This document shows, one piece after another, positions 48,278-59,537 of a stretch of DNA of 64,000 nucleotides. The stretch is from Streptococcus parapneumoniae (GTDB lineage: Bacteria > Bacillota > Bacilli > Lactobacillales > Streptococcaceae). Both the position numbers and the translations under genes were made by a program. How positions within the stretch are numbered: position 1 is the first letter of the stretch; each line of letters opens with the position of its first letter. The notes under the pieces were generated by a model that was not told the DNA's origin, ran no database searches, and saw only the letters and a list, made by a program, of their open reading frames with translations. The stretch covers positions 2,248,501 to 2,312,500 of the forward strand of contig NZ_AP026968.1 in NCBI RefSeq assembly GCF_037076355.1, read 5' to 3'.

Positions 48278-48472
48278 ACAATGGATAATACAGTGTTTCA
48301 CTGATATTTCCACCGCTACTTTAATTAGCAAAATAAAAAGATGCGTACCAAAATATACTAGAAAATGAAGCAATTCAAAAAGAAAATGGATAGCGTTCTC
48401 CTTTACACCTATTTACTAGAATTAGCCTAACACAATCTCTTAAAATTAATGGCTTAGACCTGTGATATAAAA

Positions 48473-48500
48473 AAATCCTATCGCTCCGATAGGATTTCTA
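48473..48500 (+). terminator. Terminator between the yigZ-like gene and cysK
   Basis: AAATCCTATCG/CGATAGGATTT with a short loop. The 190 bp between the gene stop and this hairpin hold no gene I can support. Confidence 0.75.
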
Positions 48501-48503
48501 TAT

Positions 48504-48532
48504 TTTACAAATGGTATAGTTAGCGTTATACT
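48504..48532 (+). promoter_or_regulatory. cysK promoter
   Basis: TTTACA, 17-bp spacer, TATACT, 29 bp before the ATG. Confidence 0.7.
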
Positions 48533-48561
48533 AGAAATATCTTATACAAAGAGGTATTCAT

Positions 48562-49488
48562 ATGTCTATTTATAACAACATTACTGAACTAATCGGTCAA
48601 ACTCCGATTGTTAAACTCAACAATATTGTGCCAGAAGGGGCTGCAGATGTCTATGTAAAACTTGAAGCATTTAACCCTGGTTCTTCTGTAAAAGACCGTA
48701 TTGCTCTTAGCATGATTGAAAAAGCTGAACAAGACGGTATTCTGAAACCTGGTTCTACTATTGTTGAAGCAACAAGTGGAAACACTGGTATTGGACTTTC
48801 ATGGGTAGGGGCTGCTAAAGGGTATAAAGTTGTTATCGTTATGCCTGAAACTATGAGTGTGGAACGACGTAAGATTATCCAAGCCTATGGTGCTGAACTC
48901 GTCCTTACTCCTGGTAGCGAAGGAATGAAAGGTGCTATTGCTAAGGCTCAAGAAATCGCTGCTGAACGTGATGGTTTCCTTCCTCTTCAATTTGACAACC
49001 CAGCAAATCCAGAAGTACACGAAAGAACAACAGGAGCTGAAATACTAGCTGCTTTCGGTAAAGATGGACTAAATGCCTTTGTTGCTGGAGTGGGTACCGG
49101 CGGAACGATTTCTGGTGTTTCTCATGCACTCAAATCAGCAAATCCAAACATTCAAGTTTATGCAGTGGAAGCTGATGAATCTGCTATTCTATCTGGTGAA
49201 AAACCTGGTCCTCACAAAATTCAAGGTATATCAGCTGGATTTATTCCTGATACACTTGATACTAAAGCCTATGATGGTATCGTTCGTGTAACATCAGATG
49301 ATGCTCTTGCACTCGGACGTGAAATTGGTGGAAAAGATGGCTTCCTTGTAGGGATTTCTTCAGCTGCAGCTATCTACGGAGCCATCGAGATTGCCAAAAA
49401 ATTAGGTACAGGTAAAAAAGTCCTTGCTCTAGCACCAGATAACGGTGAACGTTATCTCTCTACAGCACTCTATGAATTTGAAGTTTAG
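48562..49488 (+). CDS. cysK: Cysteine synthase CysK
   Basis: 308 residues, PLP enzyme. PLP lysine in GSSVKDRIA (~43), TSGNTG (~70), GTGGTISG phosphate loop (~180) and GISSAAA (~265). Makes cysteine from O-acetylserine and sulfide. Monocistronic with its own promoter and terminator. Confidence 0.97.
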   Translation: MSIYNNITELIGQTPIVKLNNIVPEGAADVYVKLEAFNPGSSVKDRIALSMIEKAEQDGILKPGSTIVEATSGNTGIGLSWVGAAKGYKVVIVMPETMSVERRKIIQAYGAELVLTPGSEGMKGAIAKAQEIAAERDGFLPLQFDNPANPEVHERTTGAEILAAFGKDGLNAFVAGVGTGGTISGVSHALKSANPNIQVYAVEADESAILSGEKPGPHKIQGISAGFIPDTLDTKAYDGIVRVTSDDALALGREIGGKDGFLVGISSAAAIYGAIEIAKKLGTGKKVLALAPDNGERYLSTALYEFEV

Positions 49489-49504
49489 TCTCCTAAATGC
49501 ACTT

Positions 49505-49531
49505 AGCCCTTATTATAGGGCTTTTTATTTT
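49505..49531 (+). terminator. Terminator of cysK
   Basis: AGCCCT/AGGGCT stem followed by TTTTATTTTT. Confidence 0.8.
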
Positions 49532-49574
49532 TACCTTGAAAATAGGAAGCTCTCCCTATAGGGATCGACTGCAT

Positions 49575-49605
49575 AGAAAAAAGGAAGCAAATTTACTTCC
49601 TTTCT
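49575..49605 (-). terminator. Terminator of rpsB-tsf
   Basis: AAAGGAAG/CTTCCTTT stem then T run on the minus strand, directly after the tsf stop. Confidence 0.8.
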
Positions 49606-49609
49606 ATAA

Positions 49610-50650
49610 TTAGTTATTCAAGGCTGCTGCCATTGTAGCTGCAACTTCAGCTTCAAAGTCGTTTGCAGCTTTCTCAATACCTTCACCAACTTCAAAGCGA
49701 GCGAACTCAACTACTGAAGCGTTAACTGATTCAAGATATGCTTCAACTGTCTTGCTGTCATCCATGATGTAAACTTGTGCAAGAAGTGTGTAAGCTTGGT
49801 CAACTTTAGTATTGTCAAGCATGAAGCGATCCATTTTACCTGGGATGATTTTGTCCCAGATTTTTTCTGGTTTGCCTTCTGCAGCCAATTCAGCTTTGAT
49901 GTCAGCTTCAGCTTGAGCAATAACATCATCAGTCAATTGTGCTTTTGATCCATATTTCAAGTGTGGAAGAGCTGGTTTGTTAACCATTGCACGGCTTTCG
50001 TTATCTTGGTCGATAACGTGGTTCAATTGTGCCAACTCATCTTTAACGAATTGTTCATCTAATTCTTTGTAAGAAAGAACTGTTGGTTTCATCGCTGCGA
50101 TGTGCATTGACAATTGTTTAGCAAGTGCTTCGTCTCCACCTTCGATTACAGAGATAACACCGATACGTCCACCGTTGTGTTGGTATGCTCCGAAGTGTTG
50201 TGCATCTGTTTTTTCAATCAAAGCAAAGCGACGGAATGAGATTTTTTCTCCGATAGTCGCTGTTGCAGATACGTATGCAGCTTCAAGAGTTTCACCTGAA
50301 GGCATAGTCAAAGCAAGTGCTTCCTCATTATTAGCTGGTTTTCCTTCAACGATTGCTTTAGCTGTTGCGTTTACCAACTCAACAAATTGAGCGTTTTTCG
50401 CAACGAAGTCAGTTTCAGCATTTACTTCAACAACTGCTGCAATGTTACCGTCAACATAAACACCAGTCAAACCTTCTGCAGCAACACGGTCAGCTTTCTT
50501 AGCTGCTTTTGCCATACCTTTTTCGCGAAGCAATTCAATCGCTTTTTCAATATCGCCTTCCACTTCAACCAATGCTTTTTTAGCGTCCATAACACCAGCA
50601 CCAGATTTTTCACGCAACTCTTTAACAAGTTTAGCTGTAATTTCTGCCAT
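49610..50650 (-). CDS. tsf: Translation elongation factor EF-Ts
   Basis: 346 residues. UBA-like N-terminus ([22 protein letters not shown]), core TDFVAKN, then the dimerisation domain. Nucleotide exchange factor for EF-Tu. Second gene after rpsB. Confidence 0.97.
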   Translation of the reverse strand: MAEITAKLVKELREKSGAGVMDAKKALVEVEGDIEKAIELLREKGMAKAAKKADRVAAEGLTGVYVDGNIAAVVEVNAETDFVAKNAQFVELVNATAKAIVEGKPANNEEALALTMPSGETLEAAYVSATATIGEKISFRRFALIEKTDAQHFGAYQHNGGRIGVISVIEGGDEALAKQLSMHIAAMKPTVLSYKELDEQFVKDELAQLNHVIDQDNESRAMVNKPALPHLKYGSKAQLTDDVIAQAEADIKAELAAEGKPEKIWDKIIPGKMDRFMLDNTKVDQAYTLLAQVYIMDDSKTVEAYLESVNASVVEFARFEVGEGIEKAANDFEAEVAATMAAALNN

Positions 50651-50671
50651 TTTGATTCTCCTATATTTTTT

Positions 50672-50707
50672 AAAAATAGGAGAGCCGGGCTAAGCCCCGC
50701 CCTCCTA
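50672..50707 (-). terminator. Hairpin with T tract between rpsB and tsf, likely partial terminator
   Basis: Minus strand: TAGGAGGGCGGGGC ... GCCCGGCTCTCCTA followed by TTTTT. A GC-rich intrinsic terminator inside the operon would lower tsf relative to rpsB. Confidence 0.7.
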
Positions 50708-50729
50708 GGTAATTACTATTTATTATGAA

Positions 50730-51509
50730 TTAAGCGTTGTCGCCTTCTACAACTTCAACGATTTCTTCAATTGAATCTGCTTGAGTTTCTGAAGCTGCAA
50801 ATTCTGCTTCAACTGCTACTGCATCCTCACCTTGACGTCCTTCGATGATAGCATCAGCCAATTTAGCTGTAATCAATTTAACAGCGCGGATAGCGTCATC
50901 GTTAGCTGGGATGATTACATCGATATCATCTGGATCAGTATTTGTGTCGACCATCGCTACAACTGGAATTCCCAATTTTTTAGCTTCTTTAACAGCGATT
51001 TGCTCTTTATGTGGGTCAACTACGTACATCACATCTGGAATACGAGGCATATCTTCGATACCACCTAAGAATTTTTCAAGACGCGCACGTTGTTTGTTAA
51101 GAAGTGCAACTTCTTTCTTAGGAAGAACTTCGAAAGTTCCATCTTCTTCCATACGTTTGATTTCTTTCAAACGAGCGATACGTTTTTGGATTGTTCCCCA
51201 GTTTGTAAGAGTTCCACCCAACCAACGGTGGTTGATGAAGTATTGACCTGAACGTACGGCTTCTTCAGCAACTGCATCAGCTGCTTGTTTCTTAGTACCA
51301 ACGAACAATACAACTGCATCGTTAGCTGCTGCATCACGCATGAAGTCGTATGCTTGGTCAGCGTATTTTACAGTTTGTTGCAAGTCGATAACGTGGATTC
51401 CATTACGCTCTGTAAAGATGTATTTAGCCATCTTAGGGTTCCAGCGACGAGTTTGGTGACCAAAGTGTACACCAGCCTCAAGAAGTTGTTTCATTGAAAT
51501 TACTGCCAT
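50730..51509 (-). CDS. rpsB: 30S ribosomal protein S2
   Basis: 259 residues from [22 protein letters not shown] 51509 has AAGGAG; the open frame upstream to 51593 is leader sequence. Contains [11 protein letters not shown] and the C-terminal acidic tail. Confidence 0.97.
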
Positions 51510-51625
51510 GAGTATTTCTCCTTTTTGTTTTTTTCCTCTTCTTGACTTCAACTCGCAAAACGACCCAAGGGCAACTGCTTCACAATTCATCAAGAATGAG
51601 TATTATCGTTCACACGACAATTTTT
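51510..51625 (-). promoter_or_regulatory. rpsB leader, possible Lacto-rpsB autoregulatory RNA
   Basis: About 110 nt of leader between promoter and start. Lactobacillales rpsB leaders form a known conserved RNA (Lacto-rpsB motif); the length and position fit, but I did not fold it fully. Confidence 0.45.
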
Positions 51626-51654
51626 ATTCTACCATACTTTTTCGATATTTTCAA
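51626..51654 (-). promoter_or_regulatory. rpsB-tsf promoter
   Basis: TTGAAA, 17-bp spacer ending TGG, TAGAAT on the minus strand. Confidence 0.75.
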
Positions 51655-51735
51655 GCTATTTTGATGGGATTTTTAATCGTTATTGTCTCTGGTAAAACCT
51701 AAAAAAGAGGGCTCTATTCGAGTCCCTCTCTCTAA

Positions 51736-52914
51736 TTAGTCTGCATAAATATATGTCACAAAACCTTCAGAAGTCGTTGTTGGATTAAACCATCCACGGT
51801 GGTTTCCAAGTGTGCGATTACCTGCATAGTTTGATTCTGATACTTGGATACGTGTTGTTGATTCAACAGCTGTAACAACCGCTACGTGTCCATATCCACC
51901 ATCGTTCCAACATGCAATTGCTCCAACTTGAGGTGTCGATCCTGTACGGAATCCTGCTGCAGCTGCACTTGTAGCCCACTGTGCTCCATTACCCCAGTAG
52001 TCTCCAGCCCAAGGTGCCAATGTTTTTACTCCCCAGGTACATTCACCAATTGGATAAGTTGAGGCATCTGTATTATATGTTGGACGTACTTTAGCCTGAA
52101 CAGGTGCTACTGCAGATTCAGATACTGCTTGTACCTGTGCTGTTAGGTTTGTATTACCTGAAGCAAGTACTGATTGTTGTTGGCTAGCTTGTTTTTCTTT
52201 ATAAGCTGCTTCTGCTGCCGCAGCTGCACGAGCCTCTGCCTCAGCTGCTGCTTTTTGTTCTAATAGACTTGCCTTTTCCCCTTCAGCTGTCGCTTTCTCA
52301 GCAGCAAGACTCAATTCAGCAGCTTTTAGTTCTGCCTGTTTCGTAGTCAATGCTTGAGCATCATCAGCTAATTTTTGTTGATTAGCAATTACAGTATTGA
52401 TAGCATCATTATTTGCTACTTGTTTTTCAGAAATAGCTTTTTTATCTGCCTTTTGTTGTTCTAACATTTTGTTATTCGCAGATACGATTTCACTCATTGC
52501 AGCAACACGTGAAATAGCTTCTGTAATTGATTTTGAGTTTACGATTGTATTGATGTAGCTAGTTGCGGCTCCATTTGTTTGAGCACTACGAGCTTGTTTT
52601 TCCAAAGATTGGTTACGAGAAACAATGTTTTTAGAAAGTTCTGTAATCTCACCCTCGAGTTTCTTAGATTCTGCTTGTAATCTATCATTTTCAGATTGCA
52701 AGTTAGATTGCTCTGCTTGAATAGCAGATACTTGCTCCTGAATTTGATCAACTTGTTTTTGTGCTTCTTCTTGTTGTGCTGTTAAGTTACTAATTTTATT
52801 ATCTTGAGCAGCAATTTTGTCATCAGTCGTTTCTGCATGGGCAGTCGTCAATACTGCTGCCTGGGAAACCATTACTGTACTTAATAAAAGCGAGGCTAAG
52901 ATTTTTTTCTTCAT
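51736..52914 (-). CDS. pcsB: Cell-division peptidoglycan hydrolase PcsB
   Basis: 392 residues. Signal peptide (cleavage after HA-27), long coiled coil (about 40-240), Ala-rich linker and a CHAP domain (about 280-392) with Cys 292 (GECTWG) and a His in YGHVAVV. FtsEX activates it at the septum. Essential in pneumococci and controlled by WalRK. Confidence 0.97.
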   Translation of the reverse strand: MKKKILASLLLSTVMVSQAAVLTTAHAETTDDKIAAQDNKISNLTAQQEEAQKQVDQIQEQVSAIQAEQSNLQSENDRLQAESKKLEGEITELSKNIVSRNQSLEKQARSAQTNGAATSYINTIVNSKSITEAISRVAAMSEIVSANNKMLEQQKADKKAISEKQVANNDAINTVIANQQKLADDAQALTTKQAELKAAELSLAAEKATAEGEKASLLEQKAAAEAEARAAAAAEAAYKEKQASQQQSVLASGNTNLTAQVQAVSESAVAPVQAKVRPTYNTDASTYPIGECTWGVKTLAPWAGDYWGNGAQWATSAAAAGFRTGSTPQVGAIACWNDGGYGHVAVVTAVESTTRIQVSESNYAGNRTLGNHRGWFNPTTTSEGFVTYIYAD

Positions 52915-52949
52915 GGTTAATAAATACTCCTTCTGTTTAAGACAATACT

Positions 52950-52993
52950 AGTATACCAAAAAAAACTCCAATAAATATTACGCCTTTGTTACA
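52950..52993 (-). promoter_or_regulatory. pcsB promoter with WalR (VicR) box
   Basis: Extended -10 TGG-TATACT (52950-52958) with no good -35; upstream TGTAAC-AAAGG-CGTAAT (52977-52993) matches the WalR consensus TGTNAN-N5-TGTNAN with one change. An activator site at this position replaces the -35. Confidence 0.85.
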
Positions 52994-53007
52994 TTTATAT
53001 GTCGTTC

Positions 53008-53502
53008 TTATAGATAATATTTTTCAAAAATAAATTGAAAAACAGTAATCCATAAAAAATTTAAAATCATCGTCGGTACCAAGCTATAGACTATAAAAAT
53101 CGACATGTTATCCACTGTCAGCCCTACCATAAAAGCCAAAAGATAACTACCCATTTCAAACAGGAATGTCAGGACAATCATGGCTAGCATTCGTGTCCAA
53201 CGATTCAACAAAATAACACTATTCAATTTATGAAGAAAGGCTCCCAATAAGATAAATAAGAGAGTTGCAATCCCTATTAGATGGAAAAAGTAAACATCGT
53301 AAACCAAGCCTATCACAAAACAATAGACTAGGTAGAGATACTCTGATACTTCTATCGTCTCAAATAAGAGAAATAGAAAAAGAAAATGACTAGCCAAATG
53401 TACATGGGGGAAAAATGAGCCCAGAAGCTGGCTAATATGAGCGTCAATTAGAACCAAGAAAGGTAGCAATAAAAACACTCCTACCCGCTTTAACTGTCTC
53501 AT
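53008..53502 (-). CDS. mreD: Rod-shape protein MreD
   Basis: 164 residues with about five membrane helices; partner of MreC in peripheral wall synthesis. It starts on the last base of the mreC stop. No pcsB-independent promoter seen. Confidence 0.92.
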   Translation of the reverse strand: MRQLKRVGVFLLLPFLVLIDAHISQLLGSFFPHVHLASHFLFLFLLFETIEVSEYLYLVYCFVIGLVYDVYFFHLIGIATLLFILLGAFLHKLNSVILLNRWTRMLAMIVLTFLFEMGSYLLAFMVGLTVDNMSIFIVYSLVPTMILNFLWITVFQFIFEKYYL

Positions 53503-54320
53503 TATGAATTCCCCACTAATTCTATCACATCCACATTATGAGTATCTGCACTCAACTTAACAGTTACTTCTCGTGTCAAATAGTCCGTACTATGCGTTGT
53601 GGCAACCACTTCACCAACAGGAATATCCGCAACGTTAAAGTTTCCTAATCCACCCGTTGTCACTTTATCGCCTGTACTAATATCGCTATTGCTATTTAAT
53701 TGGCTAATTTTAAGAACTTCATTTTCCTTGTCGTAGCCAACAATAATTCCATAAATTGTGGTAGTGCCGTGTTGAATTTTAACAGAAATCTTATCAGCAT
53801 TTTCCGTATTTGTCAGAAGGTTAACCATAGTAGAGTTCTCCTCTACTTTTGAAACGCTCCCAATCAAACCACCATTTGCAATGGCTAACATGTTCTCAGA
53901 AGCTCCTTTTGATTTGCCTACATCTAAGGTCAACTCCTGCTTCCAAGATACCGGAGAACGCATAATAACATCTGCTGCTAAAGTCTTTGTGGCTTGCAAT
54001 TTAGACTTCATATCAAGCAATTGACGCAGTTGTTCATTTTCCGTCTTTAAACTTTCCGCCTCATTTGATTTGACTTCTAACTGGTAAATCTGTTTCTTCA
54101 AACTTTCATTTTCATTATATGTTCGTGTCAAATGAGCCAAATCTGATTTGACAGAATCAAACCACCGAAAAGGTTTTTGTACAACCCTATCAACCAATGA
54201 GATCCCATCTCCTAATTTTGTCACAATTGTACTTGAATAAGTCGTCGCTAAGAGAGCTGAGACAAGCAGAACAGTGACAAAAACAATAATGACATATTTT
54301 GATTTTTTAAAACGGTTCAT
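53502..54320 (-). CDS. mreC: Rod-shape protein MreC
   Basis: 272 residues. One N-terminal membrane helix (about 10-27), coiled coil (about 65-105), then the beta-rich periplasmic-type domain (ADVIMRSPVSWKQELTLDVGKSKG ... GDKVTTGGLGNFNVADIPVGEV). Guides peripheral peptidoglycan synthesis in ovococci. Confidence 0.95.
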   Translation of the reverse strand: MNRFKKSKYVIIVFVTVLLVSALLATTYSSTIVTKLGDGISLVDRVVQKPFRWFDSVKSDLAHLTRTYNENESLKKQIYQLEVKSNEAESLKTENEQLRQLLDMKSKLQATKTLAADVIMRSPVSWKQELTLDVGKSKGASENMLAIANGGLIGSVSKVEENSTMVNLLTNTENADKISVKIQHGTTTIYGIIVGYDKENEVLKISQLNSNSDISTGDKVTTGGLGNFNVADIPVGEVVATTHSTDYLTREVTVKLSADTHNVDVIELVGNS

Positions 54321-54378
54321 ATCCCTACCTTTATATCAAAAACTGTTACAGTAACTTTTTATCAATTCCTAAAAGCTA

Positions 54379-55173
54379 CTAAGATTTTAAGAAAAATAAG
54401 CAACAACCAAGTACGATAATAACAAGAATAGTCAGCGTATCCTTTCGAGTCCATTTCAGTTGTCGGTATTGACTTCTACCTTTTCCACCCTGATAACCAC
54501 GCGCTTCCATGGCGATAGCCAAGGAATCCGCACGTTTTAAACTTGTCGCAAAAAGAGGAATCAAAATGGGAATCATCGCCTTTACTTTTTGAACAATGCT
54601 TCCTTCACCAAAATCCACTCCACGCGCTTTCTGTGCATTCATAATCCGCGTCGTATCATCCATTAAGGTCGGAACAAAACGTAGACTCATGGACAGCATC
54701 AAACCAATTTCATGAACTGGAACTTTCACACGCTTTAAAGGTGCTAATAAAGCTTCGACAGCTGATGCCAAACTTAAGGGCATGGTCGTTAAGGTTAACA
54801 AAGTTGAAAAGAAAATAATCAATACAAAACGACAAAAAATAATCCCAGCTTGTTGCAAAGCATAATCTGTGATTCTCACAAACGAAAACTCAAATAACAC
54901 ATTCCCATTAGAAATGAAAAATAGTTGAAAAATAGTTGTGAAGGCAATCAAGAAAAACATAGACTTCAAGCCCTGAATAAAAAATGAAAGAGATACTCCT
55001 GACAAGGCAATAAATATCCCTGTCGCTATAAAAAGAATTAGATTCGTCAAGGGATTATTAGCCCAAAAAACGATCAAAATTAGTAACATCATAGCAAGCA
55101 ATTTGCTACGTGGATCCAATCGGTGAACAATCGAATCCCCTGGGATATAACGCCCCAAAATCATACTATCCAT
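54379..55173 (-). CDS. ecfT: Energy-coupling factor transporter transmembrane protein EcfT
   Basis: 264 residues with several membrane helices; the coupling-helix motif [13 protein letters not shown] (about 175-187) and [12 protein letters not shown] (about 225) carry the two xRG signatures that contact the ATPases. Shared scaffold for vitamin S-components encoded elsewhere. Confidence 0.95.
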   Translation of the reverse strand: MDSMILGRYIPGDSIVHRLDPRSKLLAMMLLILIVFWANNPLTNLILFIATGIFIALSGVSLSFFIQGLKSMFFLIAFTTIFQLFFISNGNVLFEFSFVRITDYALQQAGIIFCRFVLIIFFSTLLTLTTMPLSLASAVEALLAPLKRVKVPVHEIGLMLSMSLRFVPTLMDDTTRIMNAQKARGVDFGEGSIVQKVKAMIPILIPLFATSLKRADSLAIAMEARGYQGGKGRSQYRQLKWTRKDTLTILVIIVLGCCLFFLKS

Positions 55174-56005
55174 TTAGCGACTCCTTGAACTCCTCTATCT
55201 TAATCGGTAATCGTTTAAATGACACGCCTCTATCAGCCAATCGTTTACAGAAAGCCGTAATCTTAGGTACTCCCAACTGCACTTCTTCCATAAAGACAAC
55301 ATCTTGAAAGACATCACTTGGTTTACCACCCTTAACTAAACGTCCCTTTTCCATCACATAGACTTGATTTGCATATTCAGCAACATCATCCATCAAATGC
55401 GTTACCAAGACAATGGTCATCCCTGACTGGTGGAGTTTTTTGAACAAATTCATCAGCTCTTTTCTTCCCAGGGGATCTAGGCCTGCTGTGGGCTCATCTA
55501 AGACTAATATGGCTGGTTCCATGGCAAGTATACCTGCAATGGCGACACGTCTCATTTGTCCACCTGACAGCTCAAACGGGCTACGATTTAAAAGTGATTC
55601 ATCAATTCCAACCAGAGCCAGTTTCTCACGCGCAATCTTCTCCGCATCTTCTTCAGAAACTCCAAAATTTTGCGGTCCAAAAGCAACGTCTTTCAAAACC
55701 GTTTCTTCAAAAATCTGATTTTCAGCAAACTGAAATACCAAGCCAACCTGTTTTCTAATTTGACGAATATCTTTATTTTTAGAAGTCGAGGTGATTAAGG
55801 TATCAAAAACCCTCACACTCCCTTGACTTGGCACCAATAAACCATTTAAAAGTTGTAAAATAGTTGATTTACCGCTACCTGTGTGCCCAATTAAAGCCGT
55901 ATAAGAACCATCTTCAATCGTCAAAGAAACATCCGACAAAGCTGCTGAAGCTAAGGGAGTCCCTTCTTGATATATAAAATTCACATTTTCTAGAGCAATT
56001 CCCAT
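55166..56005 (-). CDS. ecfA2: ECF transporter ATPase EcfA2
   Basis: 279 residues. Walker [10 protein letters not shown], signature LSGGQMRR, Walker [12 protein letters not shown], switch VTHLMDD. Overlaps ecfA1 and ecfT. Confidence 0.95.
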   Translation of the reverse strand: MGIALENVNFIYQEGTPLASAALSDVSLTIEDGSYTALIGHTGSGKSTILQLLNGLLVPSQGSVRVFDTLITSTSKNKDIRQIRKQVGLVFQFAENQIFEETVLKDVAFGPQNFGVSEEDAEKIAREKLALVGIDESLLNRSPFELSGGQMRRVAIAGILAMEPAILVLDEPTAGLDPLGRKELMNLFKKLHQSGMTIVLVTHLMDDVAEYANQVYVMEKGRLVKGGKPSDVFQDVVFMEEVQLGVPKITAFCKRLADRGVSFKRLPIKIEEFKESLNG

Positions 56006-56817
56006 AGCTTATCCTCTAGCTCACTTTCTGTCAAATAATTTTCAGGTAAATCATAGCCATTCTGGCTCAAAGAATTTTTTAATTGATTGGCAAAAGGATC
56101 GTCTAATCCAATTTGATCTAAATCATTTCGAGAGAAAAGATCTCTTGGACTACTAGTTGATTCAATTGATCCTTTTTTCATGACCAACACGCGATCGCTC
56201 ATGGCAACTTCTTCCAAATCATGTGTAATGGAAATGACCGTCATATCATAGTCTTTTCGAATTCCTTTTACTGTCTCAATCAGTTCTCTACGTCCCTCAG
56301 GGTCCAACATACTCGTTGCTTCATCTAGGATTAAAATAGCTGGTCTTAGGGCTACAACACCTGCAATGGCCACACGTTGCTTTTGGCCACCTGATAGACG
56401 CGCCGGCTCTCTCTTTTTAAAGTCCAACATGCCAACTAAAGCCAGAGCTTCTTCCACTCTCTTTTTCATTTCTTGACGAGAAAGGCCCTGATTTTCCAAA
56501 CCAAAGGCAACATCATCTTCAACAGTCGCTCCAACAAATTGATTGTCTGGATTTTGAAAAACCATACCGATTTGACGACGTATACTCCAAACATTCTCCT
56601 CAGTCAGCCGTTGGCCATCAATTACAATCTCTCCAGATTCTGCTTCCAGTAAACCATCAATTAATCGAACCGTCGTTGATTTACCACTACCATTGTGTCC
56701 TACAATCGAAAGCCATTCTCCACGTTTCACGTGAAACGTAATATCCCTCACATCATAGTATTCCTGATTTTCTTTATAGCGAAAAGAAAGATTTTTTACA
56801 TCAATTATTGATTTCAT
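55990..56817 (-). CDS. ecfA1: ECF transporter ATPase EcfA1
   Basis: 275 residues. Walker [29 protein letters not shown], signature [13 protein letters not shown], Walker [13 protein letters not shown], switch ITHDLEE. Pairs with EcfA2. Confidence 0.95.
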   Translation of the reverse strand: MKSIIDVKNLSFRYKENQEYYDVRDITFHVKRGEWLSIVGHNGSGKSTTVRLIDGLLEAESGEIVIDGQRLTEENVWSIRRQIGMVFQNPDNQFVGATVEDDVAFGLENQGLSRQEMKKRVEEALALVGMLDFKKREPARLSGGQKQRVAIAGVVALRPAILILDEATSMLDPEGRRELIETVKGIRKDYDMTVISITHDLEEVAMSDRVLVMKKGSIESTSSPRDLFSRNDLDQIGLDDPFANQLKNSLSQNGYDLPENYLTESELEDKLWELL

Positions 56818-57359
56818 TTCGAACCAAATGTCCCTTTAAATACATAGGCACTACCCTTGAAATAATCATAACCAGAGTAGATAGTGAAAAACAAGGCCAC
56901 ATAAAGTAGAACTTGACCAATCAAAGTCCAATGTAATAGCAAGAAAATAATCGCAAACATCTGACTGAAAGTTTTAATTTTCCCAGGCATTGCTGCCGCT
57001 AAAACTCTTCCACCAGTTTCAACCAGTAAAAGCCTTAAACCTGTCACAGCCAACTCACGACAGATAATCACTGCAACAATCCAAGCCGGAGCCATCCCTA
57101 ACTCAATCAACATAATAAAAGCCGACATAACTAGTAACTTATCCGCCATAGGATCTGCAAATTTACCAAAATTACTGACCACATTCCATTTACGAGCTAA
57201 ATATCCATCTAGGTAGTCTGTGATACTGGCAATAGCAAAGATAATAGCTGCTACCATATGACTTTCTATCGAATTTCCTATCGTTAAAATAAAGATAAAA
57301 ATAGGTATAAAGAGAATTCGACCTATTGTTAAGAGATTTGGAATTTGTTCTTTTTTCAT
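56814..57359 (-). CDS. pgsA: CDP-diacylglycerol--glycerol-3-phosphate phosphatidyltransferase
   Basis: 181 residues with about five to six membrane helices; CDP-alcohol motif D-YLDGYLAR ... G-KFADPMADK. Makes phosphatidylglycerophosphate, precursor of PG and cardiolipin. 4-nt overlap with ecfA1. Confidence 0.95.
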   Translation of the reverse strand: MKKEQIPNLLTIGRILFIPIFIFILTIGNSIESHMVAAIIFAIASITDYLDGYLARKWNVVSNFGKFADPMADKLLVMSAFIMLIELGMAPAWIVAVIICRELAVTGLRLLLVETGGRVLAAAMPGKIKTFSQMFAIIFLLLHWTLIGQVLLYVALFFTIYSGYDYFKGSAYVFKGTFGSK

Positions 57360-57369
57360 TTGTTTTTCC

Positions 57370-58212
57370 TTAATTTTTAGTAAAGGTTACAGTGATTTGT
57401 CCAGTCTGAGCTGTTAATTTCGATAAATCAACAGTCTGATTATCTACTGTCAAAGTAACACCTTTTACAACACCTAAGGTAATGGTTACAGGACTTTTAG
57501 TTGCAACTGTTGTTTCCGTACTTTTCTTCTCTGGCGATAAGGTTACACCGCCATCAAGTTCGCTTTCTGAAACGCTGACCCAACTTGTAACATCTGAAAC
57601 TGCCAATTGCAATTTAACTGTTTCTTTACTTGTCTTATAAGCGATTTCTACATGATTTCCTTCACCTGATACACTTATAGCTGATTCTACACTAGAAGAA
57701 CTGCTAGATGAACTACTACTTGAGGAGTGGGGAACAGAGCTAGTTGAACTTATTGAATTTGTTGATTGAACTACACTGTAATTAGAAATAGAAGGCCCCT
57801 CTGGTTGAGTTTGAATATAATTCCAAACATAATAGGTCACAAAAATTAGAATCGATAAGGCAAAAAGGATAAAATAAAATAAAGGTAAAAAGGATGTTTT
57901 TTTCTTCTTTTTCTTACTTGAACGTCTGCGCCCTGTCAACTCGTCTTCATCAACATCTACTTCCTCATAAGTAATCATACTCCCAGAATCATAAGCATCC
58001 AAAACAATTTGGTCATCTAACTCAACAGCCCATGCATATTTTCTCAAGAAAGAGCGTGTGTAAAAAGGACTTGGAAGTTGATCGAAATCGTCTGCTTCCA
58101 TTGCTTCCAACATATCTAACTGGATGTCTGTCTTTTTCTGCAATTCATCTAAACTCAATCCCTGATTGATTCTAGCTAATCGTAAAACCTCACCAATTGT
58201 TTTTTTCCTCAT
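57370..58212 (-). CDS. rodZ: RodZ-like HTH membrane protein
   Basis: 280 residues from MRKKTIGEVLRLARINQGLS (ATG 58212, AAGGGA spaced 8 nt). Cytoplasmic HTH_25 domain (about 5-70), a lysine-rich KKKKK stretch, one membrane helix (about 110-131), a serine-rich linker (about 165-185) and an extracellular DUF4115-like domain. Links wall machinery to the cytoplasm. Confidence 0.9.
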   Translation of the reverse strand: MRKKTIGEVLRLARINQGLSLDELQKKTDIQLDMLEAMEADDFDQLPSPFYTRSFLRKYAWAVELDDQIVLDAYDSGSMITYEEVDVDEDELTGRRRSSKKKKKKTSFLPLFYFILFALSILIFVTYYVWNYIQTQPEGPSISNYSVVQSTNSISSTSSVPHSSSSSSSSSSSSVESAISVSGEGNHVEIAYKTSKETVKLQLAVSDVTSWVSVSESELDGGVTLSPEKKSTETTVATKSPVTITLGVVKGVTLTVDNQTVDLSKLTAQTGQITVTFTKN

Positions 58213-58253
58213 ACTTGTCATCCCTTCTTTCTAGTGTCTATTATGATAGGTTA

Positions 58254-59537
58254 CTACGATGGGAATATTGTAAAATCAACTATATCCCCTTCATCTATTA
58301 AGTGATGTCCTGCTTCAAGGACATCCTCTAAAGTAATTTCCTGTAAAATCTTTGGTAAATCAAAAATTGTCTCACCATGTTCAAAAGCATCATATTGCGT
58401 TGCAATAAATTCAAGAGAGTTCATGCTACTGAAAAATTCCCCAAACATCTCTCTTTTGATAATATCTAAATGATCCTCTGTAATATCCAAATCCTTTGTG
58501 AAATTACGAACGGCCTTCCTAAACTGATGAGATAAAGCAACTGGCTCTTTCGTATCCATTGTCAACATAACGAAATGAAAACGACTTGTTACTTCAATTT
58601 CAAAAGATAAGGAAGCATCTATTTTACCTGATTCATATAACTTTTGAAAACGATCCGAAGTCCAACCAAACATCATTGCAAATAATAATTTCAATAAAAT
58701 ATGATGTCGATAGCAATCCGCCTCAGCAACTTCTTGATTACCTCTAATCCCAATCGCTAGCTTGGGAGAAGATACTTCCATTCTCATACTGTCTGTTGGC
58801 TTTACATCTTGTAAAAGCAACTTTTCTCTTGATACTTCCTGAACATTTAGATCTTCCAGTTCCTTTCTTTCAAAATAGTCCTGTACTTGCTCCACATCAA
58901 AATTACCAACTAAAAACAGAGACATATTTACAGGTTTGTAAAACCTTGTAAAATTTTCTTGCAAATTAGTTAGATTGATTTGGGAAATGGACTCCTCACT
59001 TCCAACTATATCCGTTGCTAAAGGTGTGCCAGGATATAAATTCGCTAAAGTTGAAAAGAATAAACACGAATCGGGATCATCTTGGTACATTTCTCGTTCT
59101 TGCTGGATAATATCCTGCTCTCTCAAAATGGAAGCTTCAGTAAAGTGTGCTGATGTTACCAATTCATCAAGTAAATCTAAATTCTCTAAGAGATAATCCG
59201 TCGATGAAAAAAGATAGTTTGTTTTTGTAAAGCTTGTAAAGGCATTGCTATCTGCACCTAGACTCGTAAAAGCTGACATCAAATCGCTAGAATCTTCTCT
59301 CTCAAATAATTTATGTTCAAGAAAATGAGCAATTCCCGCAGGATATTGTTTTACATCTCCGTCAACTTCTGTGACAAGCGTATCTACCGAACCAAACTGG
59401 ACAGTTACACTCCCGTAAACCTCTTTAAATTCCTTTTTAGGCAAAAGAGCAACTGTCAATCCATTTGACAAACGAGTTCGATAAACCATTTCTTTTACAG
59501 CTGGATAGTATTTTTCTTCAAAAACAACCTTTGTCAT
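58254..59537 (-). CDS. M16-family zinc peptidase (YmfH-like)
   Basis: 427 residues. The inverse zinc motif HFLEH is intact (GIAHFLEHKLFE, ~72), with the distal Glu in a following helix. C-terminal M16 repeat is present. Substrate unknown. 4-nt overlap with the upstream M16 gene. Confidence 0.88.
   Translation of the reverse strand: MTKVVFEEKYYPAVKEMVYRTRLSNGLTVALLPKKEFKEVYGSVTVQFGSVDTLVTEVDGDVKQYPAGIAHFLEHKLFEREDSSDLMSAFTSLGADSNAFTSFTKTNYLFSSTDYLLENLDLLDELVTSAHFTEASILREQDIIQQEREMYQDDPDSCLFFSTLANLYPGTPLATDIVGSEESISQINLTNLQENFTRFYKPVNMSLFLVGNFDVEQVQDYFERKELEDLNVQEVSREKLLLQDVKPTDSMRMEVSSPKLAIGIRGNQEVAEADCYRHHILLKLLFAMMFGWTSDRFQKLYESGKIDASLSFEIEVTSRFHFVMLTMDTKEPVALSHQFRKAVRNFTKDLDITEDHLDIIKREMFGEFFSSMNSLEFIATQYDAFEHGETIFDLPKILQEITLEDVLEAGHHLIDEGDIVDFTIFPS

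Noticed and set aside
48278..48472. Possible small gene between the yigZ-like gene and cysK
   Set aside because: Only a 21-codon frame without a ribosome site; the stretch is probably degenerate DNA.
51510..51593. N-terminal extension of rpsB
   Set aside because: The upstream codons are leader RNA; the conserved S2 start with its ribosome site is at 51509.
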